Source of the DNA: Chelydra serpentina | Taxonomy: Eukaryota; Chordata; Testudines; Chelydridae | Direction: 5' to 3' | DNA length: 64,000 bases | Assembly: GCA_037349315.1 (NCBI GenBank) | Contig: JBAIAC010000059.1 | Coordinates: 28,986,501-29,050,500, forward strand | In this document: one piece after another, positions 1 to 10,029 of the stretch | How the letters are laid out: every line of letters starts with the position of its first letter | How positions within the stretch are numbered: the first letter of the stretch is position 1 | Program-made: the position numbers and the translations under genes | The notes under the pieces: model-generated | Seen by the model: the letters and a program-made list of their open reading frames with translations, nothing else | Database searches by the model: none | What the model was told of the DNA's origin: nothing

Positions 1-395
1 TCTTTCCAATTTATTCACATCCTTCTTGTAGTGTGGGGCCCAAAACTGGACACAGTACCCCAAATGAGGTCTCACCAGTGCCGAATAGAGGGGAATAATC
101 ACGTCCCTCAATCTGCTGGAAATGCCCCTACTTATGCAGCCCAAGATGCCGTTAGCCTTCTTGGCAACAAGGGCACACTGTTGACTCATTCAGCTTTTCG
201 TCCACTGTAACCCCTAGGTCCTTTTCTGCAGAACCGCTGCCCAGCCATTCGGTCCCTAGTCTGTAGCAGTGCATGGGATTCTTCCGTCCTAAGTGCAGGA
301 CTCTGCACTTGTCCTTGTTGAACCTCATCAAATTTCTTTTGGCCCAATCCTCTAATTTGTCTAGGTCCCTCTGTATCCTATCCCTACGTTATTCA
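1..395 (-). mobile_element. CR1 LINE fragment (reverse orientation), cut by window edge
   Basis: Read on the minus strand this is the C-terminal reverse-transcriptase region of a CR1 LINE. It matches, in reverse, the same region as the plus-strand copy at 59955-60615: the stretch for pol residues around LERVQRR, HLEYC and ISSRSRD is recognisable. It continues past position 1. After about 395 the sequence changes to a short segment (about 390-450) ending in a TAGTGTAGACC motif, typical of MITE ends in this window. No intact frame remains. Confidence 0.8.
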
Positions 396-450
396 CGTAG
401 CTGAAGTTGCGTATCTTATTTTGAATTTGGGGGCTAGTGTAGACCAGCCC

Positions 451-2090
451 AAAGACAGACATGCTGGGTCATTTAGTTTGGGGTTATCTGGGAGCAGTGA
501 TCCTGGGGAGGAAGCCACATCAAGGTGGGAGAGTTTGCTCATTGCTCTGATCAGTCAATTCTGGAGGCAGATTTGCTCCCTGGGAACCAGGCTCTAGCGC
601 TGTTCAGAAATTCCTAGAAGAATAAATTTTCCCTGTATGCTCTTTGACCACCTCTGTTCCAGGACTGGTAAGCTTGGAAGTTGGAAGTATTAGATATTTA
701 TCAGTAAATGCTGATTTCACCATACACGCTGAAATTGATGAAAAAAATATTTCCAGCGATAGTAACTGAAAGGTACAGATATGCAAAGTAAAAGTGCTGC
801 TTGAGAACTTATTAGGGTTTGATTTAAAGCTATTTACTTTGCATATTTTGACAATGTGTTTTAACAGCTATAAAGCTTCAGCTCTTTGAATCCCAATGTT
901 TGACTAAACACTAAATAACTGTCTGGCCCCCTCCCTCATAATTTCATACAATTGTGAAAATTTAAATAAAAAACAGAAAAATGTTTAAAATAAACATTAT
1001 CCATCAAAATGATAAAAAAATAAAAATTGAATTCTGCCAAATCTATGTATAGCATAAATACCTCAAAGTCACACTTAGATTATACCCAGACAGTGTCACT
1101 GATTTCTCCTCTACTGGAAAAATAACCATCAAGGCCCCAAACATTTGCTACCATCCAACAGAGGGGCGACACTGGTGTCAGAAGAAGAGGCAGTACAATT
1201 AAGTTGCATGGCATGAAGGAAGAGAGAAGGTGGCTAGAGCAAAGAAGAGACAGTCCATGAGATAGCCTGGAGCTAGGATGTGGCAGGTTATTAAACAAAA
1301 CTGGATGAGGAACGGAACAGAAAACCAGCAGAATTGTTTCAGGATGGAAGTGATGGGATCGGCACATGGCAGTAGGTGTCTGCACATGCAAAGTGCCATC
1401 CCAGATCAGAGGTGAGATCCATCCAGCCCAATATCCTGTCTCTGACAGCATCCCACACCAGATGCTGCAGAGGAAGGCGCAAACAACCCACATATGGAAC
1501 AATCTCTCCAAACAGAAGTTTCCCCTGGAACTCAGGCTGCTCTTAGTGATCAGCTTATATCCTGACACAGCAGGCTTGGCACCTCATATTTGTATTCTCC
1601 CGTATTTATCATTATCCCACAAAGGGGAATGTGGAGAGCTGGAACACAGGGAAATCATAGGATGGAGCCGAAGATTAGGGAGGAGCTAAAGCAGCAGCAT
1701 GCACAGGCGGTAACAAGGAAGGTCCCAGACTCTGGAGAGGAGGGAGGTCAGGCTCAAGAATGACACTTAGGTTAGAGGCAAACAAAGGCGAGTTGAGGTG
1801 GGGTGTATGAGGGAGGCTTCTATAGCCTGAGAGAAGCATTTCTGCACTGGAGACTTAGAGCTGAAGGAACTGAGACAGAACAACAAGGTTCCTTGATCAC
1901 GACAGGCAGAGGAATGGCAATTCCAATGTCAGGATACCATAAGATCTTGGGGCTCATTAACCCTTGCAGGCCTCCTCTCGGAGCCTAGTTCATCACTGTT
2001 AGAACATGTGGGTTCAGGGGAGGGGAAACACACACCTGGGGTTGGGATAACTGGGCAATGACCAAGTACTGCACCATCCCCTCCCATTAC
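451..2090. other. noncoding: downstream/intronic sequence of CCDC86
   Basis: No recognisable coding exon or RNA gene. The interval lies downstream of CCDC86 exon 2 on the minus strand, so it should be intron. The remaining CCDC86 exons, which encode the Arg/Lys-rich coiled-coil tail, were not found here and probably lie beyond position 1. About 800-1050 is AT-rich. The frames around 1080-1690 resemble no protein known to me. Confidence 0.5.
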
Positions 2091-2815
2091 CTCACGTTCC
2101 CTCTGTTTTTCTTCCTGAAGATGCCGGGCAAAATCCTTGACTACTTTTTTCTCCTGGCGCTCTTTCATCTTTCGCTCCCAGGAGGTGCGGAGGGGCTTGT
2201 CCTGAATCATATGGGAAAACCTGAAGAAGAAGAGGGGAGAGAGAGAATTCCCGTCAGCCAGCAACACACAGAGGCGAGCATTTGCATTAAGACGTTTCAC
2301 ACGGCAACAGGCCACAGTCGGGAACAGACTCCAGAGCACTTTTACAAGGGGGGAGGCGTTATCCTGGGTGCCCAATTGGCATTACGCCCATCTCCAATTC
2401 AGTCTGTTTGTAACACATCACGGGAAAGTCACAAGCCTTCCTAGATCCCTCCCCCGGCCCCCACACTCCATGGGCTTACTCCTGGCTCCCCGCTCCCGTA
2501 CCCCACCGTCTCGCCCGGCCTCCCCGCTCACCGCTTCTTGCCGGGATCCTTCCACACCCGCCCGGATTTGGGTTTCCCCTTGGGAACCGCCGGCGCCTCC
2601 TTGCCCTTCTTGGCCGGATTCCGCCGGGCCGGGGCCGCCCCCAGGGTCTCACCCCGGCCGGGCTCCCCGGGGGCACCCGCTTGCCCGTCCTCGGGGCCGA
2701 GCGGCGGAGCCGGGGGCTCCTCCCGGGGATGCTCGGGCGCCGGCTCCAGCCCCTGCGCCTGCAGCCTCCGGCTCCTCCGCAGCCTCCCGGCCCCAGCGCC
2801 CTGGGCCGGCTCCAT
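2091..2815 (-). CDS. CCDC86: CCDC86 (cyclon) 5' part: exon 1 and exon 2, gene continues off the left edge
   Basis: Coiled-coil domain protein 86 is a nucleolar/nuclear basic protein. Exon 1 coding is 2815 to 2532, starting at the ATG at 2815; it has a short acidic/proline-rich region ending in the family block [15 protein letters not shown] donor (GTGAGC) follows at 2531. Exon 2 is 2220 to 2091, between a pyrimidine-rich acceptor and a GTAATG donor; it encodes the conserved stretch [17 protein letters not shown], then [10 protein letters not shown], the start of the basic coiled coil. The splice rejoins an Arg codon in phase 2 and exon 2 ends in phase 0. Mammalian proteins have a much longer variable N-terminus. 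The final exons are outside the window. The call rests on near-identical motifs in the correct order across a consensus intron. Confidence 0.93.
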
Positions 2816-2900
2816 CCCCACGTGTCCCTCTCAGCGTGGGGCAGCTGCCAGCGACGTCATTGACCCGCGCGACACGAGCCATTCGCAAATCTACGCATGC
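2440..2900 (-). promoter_or_regulatory. CpG-rich promoter/first-exon island of CCDC86
   Basis: The sequence is strongly G+C- and CpG-rich, with many CCGCC, CCGGGG and GCGCC words, and covers CCDC86 exon 1 and about 85 bases upstream of its ATG. It includes CGACGTCA and CGCGCGAC words near 2853-2875. This is the usual look of a housekeeping, TATA-less vertebrate promoter. The transcription start was not determined. Confidence 0.6.
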
Positions 2901-2930
2901 TCAGAATCAAAGCAGATCGATCTCAGGTGC

Positions 2931-3345
2931 CATGTTTGTGAGGGGCACCATTGAGGAGCCCGCCCCCCCTGTCCGCCATGTTTTTGAGGGAACCATTGAA
3001 GAGCCCGCCCCCTGTCCGCCATGTTTGTGAGGGAACCATTGAAGAGCCCGCCCCCTGTCCGCCATGTTTGTGAGGGAACCATTGAAGAGCCCGCCCCTTG
3101 TCCGCCATGTTTGTGAGGGAACCATTGAAGAGCCCGCCCCTTGTCCGCCATGTTTGTGAGGGAACCATTGAAGAGCCCGCCCCTTGTCCGCCATGTTTGT
3201 GAGGGAACCATTGAAGAGCCCGCCCCTTGTCCGCCATGTTTGTGAGGGGCACCATTGAAGAGCCCGCCCCCCCCCCCCCCCCCGTCCGCCATGTTTGTGA
3301 GGGAACCATTGAAGAGCCCGCCCCCCCGTCCGCCATGTTAGAGCG
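2931..3345. repeat. 43-bp minisatellite, about 10 units, each with a YY1-like and a GC-box-like motif
   Basis: The ATG inside the repeated CGCCATGTTTGTGAGGG block falls at 2932, 2978, 3021, 3064, 3107, 3150, 3193, 3236, 3291 and 3334. The period is therefore 43 bp except in the first unit and in one unit expanded by a run of about 17 C. Nine units carry CCGCCATGTT, which fits the YY1 consensus CCGCCATNTT, and each carries AGCCCGCCCC, a GC box (Sp1/KLF type). The array starts about 115 bp upstream of the CCDC86 start codon. A diverged single unit recurs at about 10241-10270, beyond the retrovirus. Long frames through this stretch are repeat artefacts. Confidence 0.9.
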
Positions 3346-3602
3346 TGGGGGCGGAGGCGAGGGTGGCGCTTACCTCAGGAGGCTCCCGGGAAGCGGTGAC
3401 GTGTCCCTTTGGCTCCTAGGCAAAAGAGCGGCCACTGGTGGTTCCACGCACTGCCTGCACTTGCAGGCGCAGCCCCCGCAGCTCCCATTGGCTGCAGTTC
3501 CTGGCCAATGGGAGCTGTGGAGCCAGTGCACAGGGCGGGGGCAGCGCATGGAGCCCCCACGGGCACCCCTATGCCTAGGAGCTGGCGGGACATGCTGGCC
3601 AC
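3346..3602 (-). repeat. GC-rich dispersed repeat, part 1 (split by the retrovirus)
   Basis: GC-rich segment with an inverted pair of CCAAT-type blocks (CAGCTCCCATTGGC and GCCAATGGGAGCTG, about 3480-3520). It ends at the 4-bp target duplication CCAC and continues after the retrovirus at 10030-10197, which on the minus strand begins TAGGGTTGCCAGGTGTCCGG. It resembles a high-copy turtle repeat I recognise only from memory, so the family name is left open. Confidence 0.5.
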
Positions 3603-3953
3603 TGTAATGGGTTAATCCTGAGCCAGAGTTTGCCTCGGCCCTTCCAGTGTGGGACCAAGGTCTTGCTAGTGCAGTAACAGCATATTTGTTGCAGAAAGAG
3701 AGATTAAGCCTTAGCTAATGCTGAATTAGTATATTCATTGCCAAAGGTATGACTTCAGTGCCTTCCGCTCCTGCGCAGTATGAGTTGTTTACTTGTGTGT
3801 ATAAATATGCCCTGTAACGGTCCTTCGTTGTCCGGACCCACCCATTTCTGTTTGTAGCATGGGTGTAGAATAAAGCTTTGAACTCTCTACCATTGTCTGC
3901 CTCCCTTTGACCAGAGCAAAGAACGAACCAGGAAAGAGTTAATTCTCTTAACA
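3603..3953 (+). repeat. 5' LTR
   Basis: Begins TGTAATGGG and ends TTAACA (TG...CA). A TATA-like TATAAAT lies at 3800-3806 and the polyadenylation signal AATAAA at 3869-3874, giving a long U3 and short R-U5. It is the same length as the 3' LTR, with no difference found on reading them side by side. Confidence 0.95.
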
Positions 3954-3956
3954 ATT

Positions 3957-3974
3957 TGGCAACCGCGAAGGGAC
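3957..3974 (+). promoter_or_regulatory. primer binding site of the retrovirus
   Basis: Three bases after the LTR end the sequence reads TGGCAACCGCGAAGGGAC. This starts with the TGG expected to pair with a tRNA CCA tail. I could not assign the tRNA with confidence. Confidence 0.7.
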
Positions 3975-4275
3975 CCTTTGCTTGCCGAAGCCCACCCATG
4001 GGCTCCGCGGACCGTTGCCTGCCGGCACCGAGAACCCTTGCGTCTCAATGGTGACGTCTCCGTGGACCCAGGGTGAGTAAGGCTGTAAAGTGGTTGGGAA
4101 ATTTAATTCTCACGATGGTAGAGATTTCAGACAGGGGATAGAGAAATCCTAGGTTATTGCCGGCAGGTTATTTGCCTGTGAATGCCAGAAGGGTCTTGGA
4201 ACGTCAATAGGACGTCCCCCGTGTAAAACGGACAAACCAAGGGACACCGGTGTCATACCAGGTTAGGGAAGGAGA
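3975..4275 (+). other. retroviral untranslated leader with splice donor
   Basis: Noncoding leader between primer binding site and gag, where packaging signals normally lie. A near-perfect splice donor, CAGG followed by GTGAGT, sits at 4073-4078. Retroviruses normally use such a leader donor for env mRNA; here no env exists, so the donor is a relic or serves other transcripts. Confidence 0.6.
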
Positions 4276-5734
4276 ATGGGTTCTGGGGAAAGTAAAATTC
4301 CACCAGGAGTCCCATTAAAAGGGCTATTTCAGGCATGGGACGATGGCAAGTTGCCCATTCAAACAGGCATGTCTAAGAAAAGGGCAGCCGCCCTCAGTGT
4401 TAGTTGGGGAATATTCCTAGACGATGAGGGTAGGCAGATTTGGCCACAGTGGGGTACCTTTGATTACTGTCGACTGAAGCTTTTGAGATCTAGGCTGGAA
4501 AATTTGGCCCCTAGGCAAATGGACTACTGGTATTGTTGGGCAGCACTCTCTGATGGGATCTGTCTATCAAACCCGGAGTCCCAGGTCTCGAGACCTCTAC
4601 CATATAATCCAGCCCTGGCATCACCGAATAGGGAGGCATTCGGCACAACAGAAAATTGTGAGTTTCAGTTATTGGCCCCTCTGAGAACTCATTTTGTGCC
4701 GAGGGGGGGGAAATGCTGGTCCTGTTCCCTGACGGGAGCACCACCCTTTTTCCCCAGGAGACATTGTCCTTTGGCAAAAGTCCACGCCACCCTTTCGTGC
4801 TGAGCCCCAAACTGTTATTAAATGGATCCGAACCATTGTTCGCTCACACAACCCGTCCTGGGCTGATGTGAATGAACTTTTAGAAGCTCTGTTAACTGTG
4901 GATGAAAAAGCAGCTGTAGTAGCAAATTGCCTTAAATTGGAAAACCAAAATGCCCCAAATGGGCAACAGGTCATCGCCTGGCCGTGAGATGACCCTGATT
5001 GGGACTATAATGATCCTAACCATTGGCAAAAATTTTTAGCGGCCAAAGAAACCCTTTTTAGAGCGCTCGAAGAAACCGGTAAAAAGCCCATCAATTGGGA
5101 GAAATTTCATGCTATCACTCAGAAATCTGATGAAACACCTGATGCTTTTTATGTTCGGCTTTGTGATGGAGCTCAACTCCATGCTCAGCTAAATGCAGAA
5201 GATGAAAAGGATTTAAAAGCTATTGCAGCAGCCTATGTGAATCAATCTGCAACAGATATTCGTGATTACTTCCTTAAATACTGTCCAGGTTGGAGTGGGA
5301 AATCTATGAGTGAAATACGAGGAATTGCCATGTATGTGTATGAAGGTCGAAGAGAGAAAGTGATAGCAAAAGAGAGAAAGGAGAGGAAGGAAGATTTAAA
5401 ATTGTTGGCCAGTTCATTGCAGGTAAATAGAAGCCGAGGAGGATTTCGTGGGAAAGGAAAAGGATTCAAAGAACACAGAGGACCAACCGGACCTGTGAGT
5501 AGCAACCCCCCAGTTTGTTTTTATTGCAAGAAACCAGGACATTTAAAGCGTGACTGTCGTCTTCGGCAGCGAAACGAAGCAGCTGGCATTGTTCCATGGG
5601 CTTCACCGCAGCCCCCCTTCTACCCTCCAGACGGCAGAGCTCCGGAGCGGAAGTTCCCATCACAGCTGCATGCAACGTCTGTACAGAAGTTTCCGGTTAC
5701 AACAAATGCTAATGAGTATGACGCGTCCTCGTGA
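4276..5734 (+). pseudogene. gag: retroviral gag, disrupted
   Basis: Encodes the structural polyprotein. The ATG at 4276 begins MGSGES, and Gly2 suits myristoylation of matrix. The first frame is open to 4803, but capsid homology continues in another frame from about 4740, so at least one frameshift lies in about 4700-4760, close to an 8-G run at 4703-4710. In the capsid frame a TGA at 4985-4987 precedes the gammaretroviral motif PDWDY; a CGA to TGA change is the likely cause. From 4988 the frame is open to the UGA at 5732, with a basic stretch and one C-X2-C-X4-H-X4-C zinc knuckle (CFYCKKPGHLKRDC, about 5513-5554). Matrix, capsid and nucleocapsid are therefore recognisable in order, but this copy cannot make full-length Gag. 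Confidence 0.85.
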
Positions 5735-5769
5735 CGGGAGGGGGAGGAATTCCAGGGGGCGGGGGAGGG
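5732..5769 (+). promoter_or_regulatory. probable gag-pol stop-codon readthrough site (UGA plus G-rich 3' context)
   Basis: Gag ends in TGA at 5732-5734, and pol continues in the same frame with no stop before the amber at 6950. This in-frame arrangement is how gammaretroviruses make Gag-Pol, by termination suppression. Immediately after the stop are five G-runs (5736-5738, 5740-5744, 5755-5759, 5761-5765, 5767-5769), compatible with a G-quadruplex. That structure is inferred and not the pseudoknot of murine leukaemia virus. Confidence 0.6.
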
Positions 5770-8700
5770 AGCAGAAAATGACATAAATCTTTTGCAAACT
5801 TGTGTACCTGTAACTCATACCACTAAAGGGGAGCCTTTCATTACTTTGTGTGTAAATGGTCAGTCATATACTTGCCTTTTGGATACTGGAGCTACAAGGT
5901 CTTTACTGGCAAGCTCACCTAAGACAATAGGCTGTTCCACAAAGGGGACAGAATGTATAATGGGGGTTGAGGGAAAAGGGTTAATTGTTCCAGTTTCCTC
6001 AGATCTTCGGGTTACTGTAGGACCTCTTACACTGGATCATGCCTTTCTTTTAACTGAACAATCACCTGTACATTTACTAGGCAGAGACCTTCTTTGTAAA
6101 CTGAGAGCCACTATTCGTTGTGGTCCTGATGGCCTTGTATTGGATATTCCAAATTCAGAGGCTCATAATTTGGCCATGGTTCTTTGCCCTGCCTCCACTG
6201 TCCCTCTGCCACCAGAACTCTCAGCCATCCCTGACTGTCTATGGGGCTGGTCTTCTACTGATGTAGGCCTCCTGAAATCTGCCAGCCCAGTGATCATTCA
6301 CACAAAACCGGGACCACCACCTTGTGTGCCACAGTATAAGATTTCATCAGAAGCCATTGAGCCAATACAAACCTTAATTACTGCCTATCTTAAACAGGGA
6401 GTTTTGGTGCCCTGCACCTCGCCATGCAATACTCCCATCCTCCCAGTAAAAAAGCCCAAGCTGGATGAGCACGGCAAACCTATCTATCGATTTGTTCAGG
6501 ACTTAAGAGCTATTAATGATTATGTCATTCCACGCACTCCAGTGGTGCCCAGTCCAGCTACCATTATTACTGGAATTCCTCATGATGCTGTTGTTTTTTC
6601 AGTTGTGGACTTATGTGCAGCTTTCTTCAGTATACCGGTGCATCCAGCGTCCCAGTACCTGTTTGCATTCACCTGGAAGGCACACCAGCTCACTTGGACC
6701 CATCTCCCACAAGGCTATTGCGAGTCGCCCACCTTGTTTTCTCAAATTTTGGCCAGGGATCTGGCCACTATTTCTTTGCCACATGGGTCTACTCTTGTTC
6801 AGTTTGTTGATGATCTTCTCTTGGCCTCTTTTTCCAGGTCAGACTGTGTAGCAGATACTGTGGCTCTTTTACGTCAACTTGCAGACCGAGGCCACAAGGC
6901 CTCCCCTTCCAAGCTGCAGTTCTGCAAAGCTAAAGTCACGTATCTAGGATAGGTCATCGGCCCAGGTACTCGAGAACTATCAGATGAACGTATACAAGCT
7001 ATTCTGCAAATTCCTCTACCTAAAACAAAACGTCAGGTAAGAGCCCTGTTGGGAACTCTGGGATTTTGCAGGCCATGGATCCCTGCTCTGGGAGAACTCA
7101 CCAAGCCCCTGGTAGCCCTTACCTCTAAAGACTCTGACAATGAGGTTGCTCATACCCCCGAACTGAAACAGCTTTTTGCACGCATAAAAACTGTCCTTTC
7201 ACAGTCTCCAGCCTTGGGGCTCCCTAATTACTCCAAGCCATTCTCCCTCTACGTTCATGAAAAGCAGGGAGTGGCATCTGGGGTTTTGACTCAAACCCTG
7301 GGCAGCAGACAGAGACCAGTGGCTTATTATTCTGTCCAGTTGGACCCAGTAGCACATGGTGCTGTGGGATGCCTCCGTGCCTTAGCTGCTACTGTCTTGC
7401 TGGTGCAACGCTCAAAGGATTTGGTCCTGGGACACCCTTTGACAGTGTATGTTCCACACGAAGTGTCTGCTATTTTATTGAAATGCCAAACCCAGGCATT
7501 TACTCATCAACGGATGGCAGGCTATGAGGCCGAACTTTTAACAGCTTCGAATCTTACCATCCGCCGCTGTGCTACGCTCAACCCTGCCACCTTGTTGCCT
7601 GAGAGTCCTCCGGACGATGCTCCGCATGATTGCCTCGACATCATTCAACACACCGAGACTCCACGAGACGATTTGACGGATGTGCCATTACCAAACCCCG
7701 ACTGTGAGTATTTTACTGACGGCTCTTCTTTCCTAGTCGAGGGTCAACGGTTTACTGGTGCATCAGTTGTGACTTTATACAACATCGTGTGGGCTGCCGC
7801 CCTGCCTGGACATCTAGGAGCCCAGGCCGCTGACATTATCGCTCTTTCGGAAGCTTGTCGCCATGCCAAAGGTAAGAGTGTAAACATATACACGGACTCT
7901 AAATATGCATTTGGCATATGCCACGCGACAGGTGCTTTGTGGAAACAGCGTGGCTTCCTCACAGCTAATGGTCAACGCATCGCCCATGCTCCACAGGTGT
8001 TGACGCTCCTCGAGGCTATCCATTTGCCTTCTCAAATTTCGGTAATACACTGCCCTGCACACCGAACCGACTCTTCCTTAGTGACACAGGGTAATTCCTT
8101 TGCTGACGCTGTAGCCAAGTGGGTAGCACAGGAACCTGTTGAACTTTCTGTTTCAGCTGCAGTTTTCCATATGCACCCCACAGTAAGTTACGATGCCTTC
8201 CTCACCCCGGGTGAGGCGGACCGGTGGAAAACCAAGCACGAGGCTGTGCAGATCGGTGGCATCTGGCATGTGCCCGACGGCAGACCTATTGCTCCTCGAC
8301 GGCTACTTTGCCTTCTCTGTTCTCAACTCCATTCCAAAGGACATTGCGGTGTGCAAGCTATGGTCAATGTTATTCAGCACGTGTGGTTTGCTCCTGGGGT
8401 CTACCAGGAGGCTGCCAGGATAGCGCGTTCCTGTATCACCTGTCAGGCATTCAATGCCTCCAGCAAGGCTACAGTTCATAAGGGGGGCCGCCCATGGGCC
8501 GCTTTGCCCTTTGCGGCCTTGCAAATTGACTTTATTTCTTTACCTCCTTCACAGGGTTACAAGTGTGTTTTAGTCTGCAGAGACCAACTGACTCACTGGA
8601 TCGAAGCCTTTCCTGCTGTTCACGCTACTGCCAACACTGTTGTTAAGTGTTTGATGAAGGAGATTGTGCCTCGCTTCGGACTTCCAGTGATCATTCATTC

Positions 8701-9394
8701 CGATCAAGGAACGCACTTTACGGCCGAAACTCTGACGGCCTTGTACAGTTCTTTTGGCATCACGCGTAATTTGCATGCACCTCATCACCCTCAAAGCTCG
8801 GGGGGAGTGGAGAGGGCAAACAGGGAAATCAAAACCCTTTTGGGAAAATTGTGCCAGGAAACACATCTAAAATGGCCTCAGGTTTTACCTATTGTTTTGT
8901 TTCAGCTTCGAAACCGCCCTAGAGCAGATTGTGGGCTTTCACCTTTTGAAATCCTGTTTGGCCACCCGCCTTCCACCACAAAAGGGTTAGACCCGAGGTC
9001 CTTGAGTCTGGTGGGAGGTGATGATACCTTGCACTCTTATTTGTTTTCTCTTTCCAGAGCTTTTCAACGCCTTTGGAAAACCGCAGCCTTGACGCAGACG
9101 TTACCTTTGGATGACAAGCTCCATCCCTTTGAGCCAGGAGATTGGGTCTGGATCCGGTCCTTCCAGAAGACCTCGTCTTTGTCAGCCTCGTGGTGTGGAC
9201 CCTTCCAAGTTCTGCTCACGACTCACACTGCTGTGAAGATTGCGGAGAGGAACACGTGGATCCATCATTCACATGTGAAACCTGCTGTTGTTGATGCTAG
9301 CCAAGACATTGAGCCGAGTGTACCCACAGTGAGGTTGCAAAGAACCCCGGGTACTGACCAATGGACCATAGCCAGCTTGTTTAAGCTTGACTGA
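5735..9394 (+). pseudogene. pol: retroviral pro-pol: protease, reverse transcriptase, RNase H, integrase; one amber stop
   Basis: One frame runs 5735-9394, interrupted only by TAG at 6950-6952, just after the RT motif TYLG; a CAG to TAG change would explain it. Domains in order: aspartic protease with LLDTGA (Asp at 5882) and LLGRDLL; RT with YRFVQDLRA, LPQG and the catalytic FVDD at 6803-6814; connection; RNase H with FTDGSS (Asp at 7718), Glu in ALSEAC and TDSKYAFG (Asp at 7895); integrase with a His/Cys zinc finger (CITCQ), then D, D(35)E at 8528, 8702 and 8810. The C-terminal part ends at TGA 9392-9394. All catalytic residues inspected are kept. Apart from the amber this pol looks fully conserved, which fits a recent insertion. 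Confidence 0.93.
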
Positions 9395-9678
9395 GAGCCA
9401 TTCCAGAAACGGTTCTGGTGCAGACACCCAAAGTACAATGTTGGGCCACATGGGACCCTGCCGTCCGTCGGCCAGGGAACCCTGGCCTGTTTAGTCTTTT
9501 GTTTTTTATGACACATAGTATTTGCATATTTTGAAGATAATGCCTTGATCAAGCTTTCTTACCCTGCAACTGTTAACCCTTTCAGAAGTCCAGGAAATGC
9601 GTTGTAAACTAGATGCCAAATACAAGCCTCAGGGTGAGCCCATGAAGAGCGGAGCTCTCATAGGCTCAAAGGGGGGAG
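9395..9678 (+). other. retroviral 3' noncoding region and polypurine tract, no env
   Basis: Only 284 bases lie between the pol stop and the 3' LTR, with no envelope-like frame. The last bases, AAAGGGGGGAG at 9668-9678, form the polypurine tract that primes plus-strand synthesis and directly abut the LTR. Confidence 0.85.
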
Positions 9679-10029
9679 TGTAATGGGTTAATCCTGAGCC
9701 AGAGTTTGCCTCGGCCCTTCCAGTGTGGGACCAAGGTCTTGCTAGTGCAGTAACAGCATATTTGTTGCAGAAAGAGAGATTAAGCCTTAGCTAATGCTGA
9801 ATTAGTATATTCATTGCCAAAGGTATGACTTCAGTGCCTTCCGCTCCTGCGCAGTATGAGTTGTTTACTTGTGTGTATAAATATGCCCTGTAACGGTCCT
9901 TCGTTGTCCGGACCCACCCATTTCTGTTTGTAGCATGGGTGTAGAATAAAGCTTTGAACTCTCTACCATTGTCTGCCTCCCTTTGACCAGAGCAAAGAAC
10001 GAACCAGGAAAGAGTTAATTCTCTTAACA
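9679..10029 (+). repeat. 3' LTR
   Basis: 351 bp, TGTAATGGG to TTAACA, with AATAAA at 9945-9950. It reads identical to the 5' LTR and is followed by the CCAC target duplication. Confidence 0.95.

Larger units (their letters stand above)
3603..10029 (+). mobile_element. env-less class I (gammaretrovirus-like) endogenous retrovirus, full length, 6.4 kb
   Basis: Complete proviral frame: 351-bp LTRs (3603-3953 and 9679-10029) that I read as identical, a target duplication CCAC on both sides (3599-3602 and 10030-10033), a primer binding site directly after the 5' LTR, gag, pro-pol, and a polypurine tract abutting the 3' LTR. Gag has one zinc knuckle and a PDWDY capsid motif as in gammaretroviruses, and gag and pol share a frame with a single UGA between them. 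Only 284 bases separate the pol stop from the 3' LTR, so there is no env. Coding lesions (frameshift and stop in gag, one amber in pol) make this copy defective. Confidence 0.93.

Noticed and set aside
2481..3030. Long Pro/Arg-rich frames on both strands over the CpG island and 43-bp array
   Set aside because: Only the minus-strand CCDC86 frame has conserved motifs and splice sites. The others are composition and repeat shadows.
2931..3345. CRISPR-like regular repeat array
   Set aside because: The 43-bp units are contiguous, with no unique spacers, in a vertebrate genome. It is a minisatellite. The same applies to 22690-23105 and 27062-27297.
9395..9678. Possible short env or accessory gene after pol
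   Set aside because: No frame of useful length, no signal peptide, no membrane segment; the polypurine tract and LTR follow at once.
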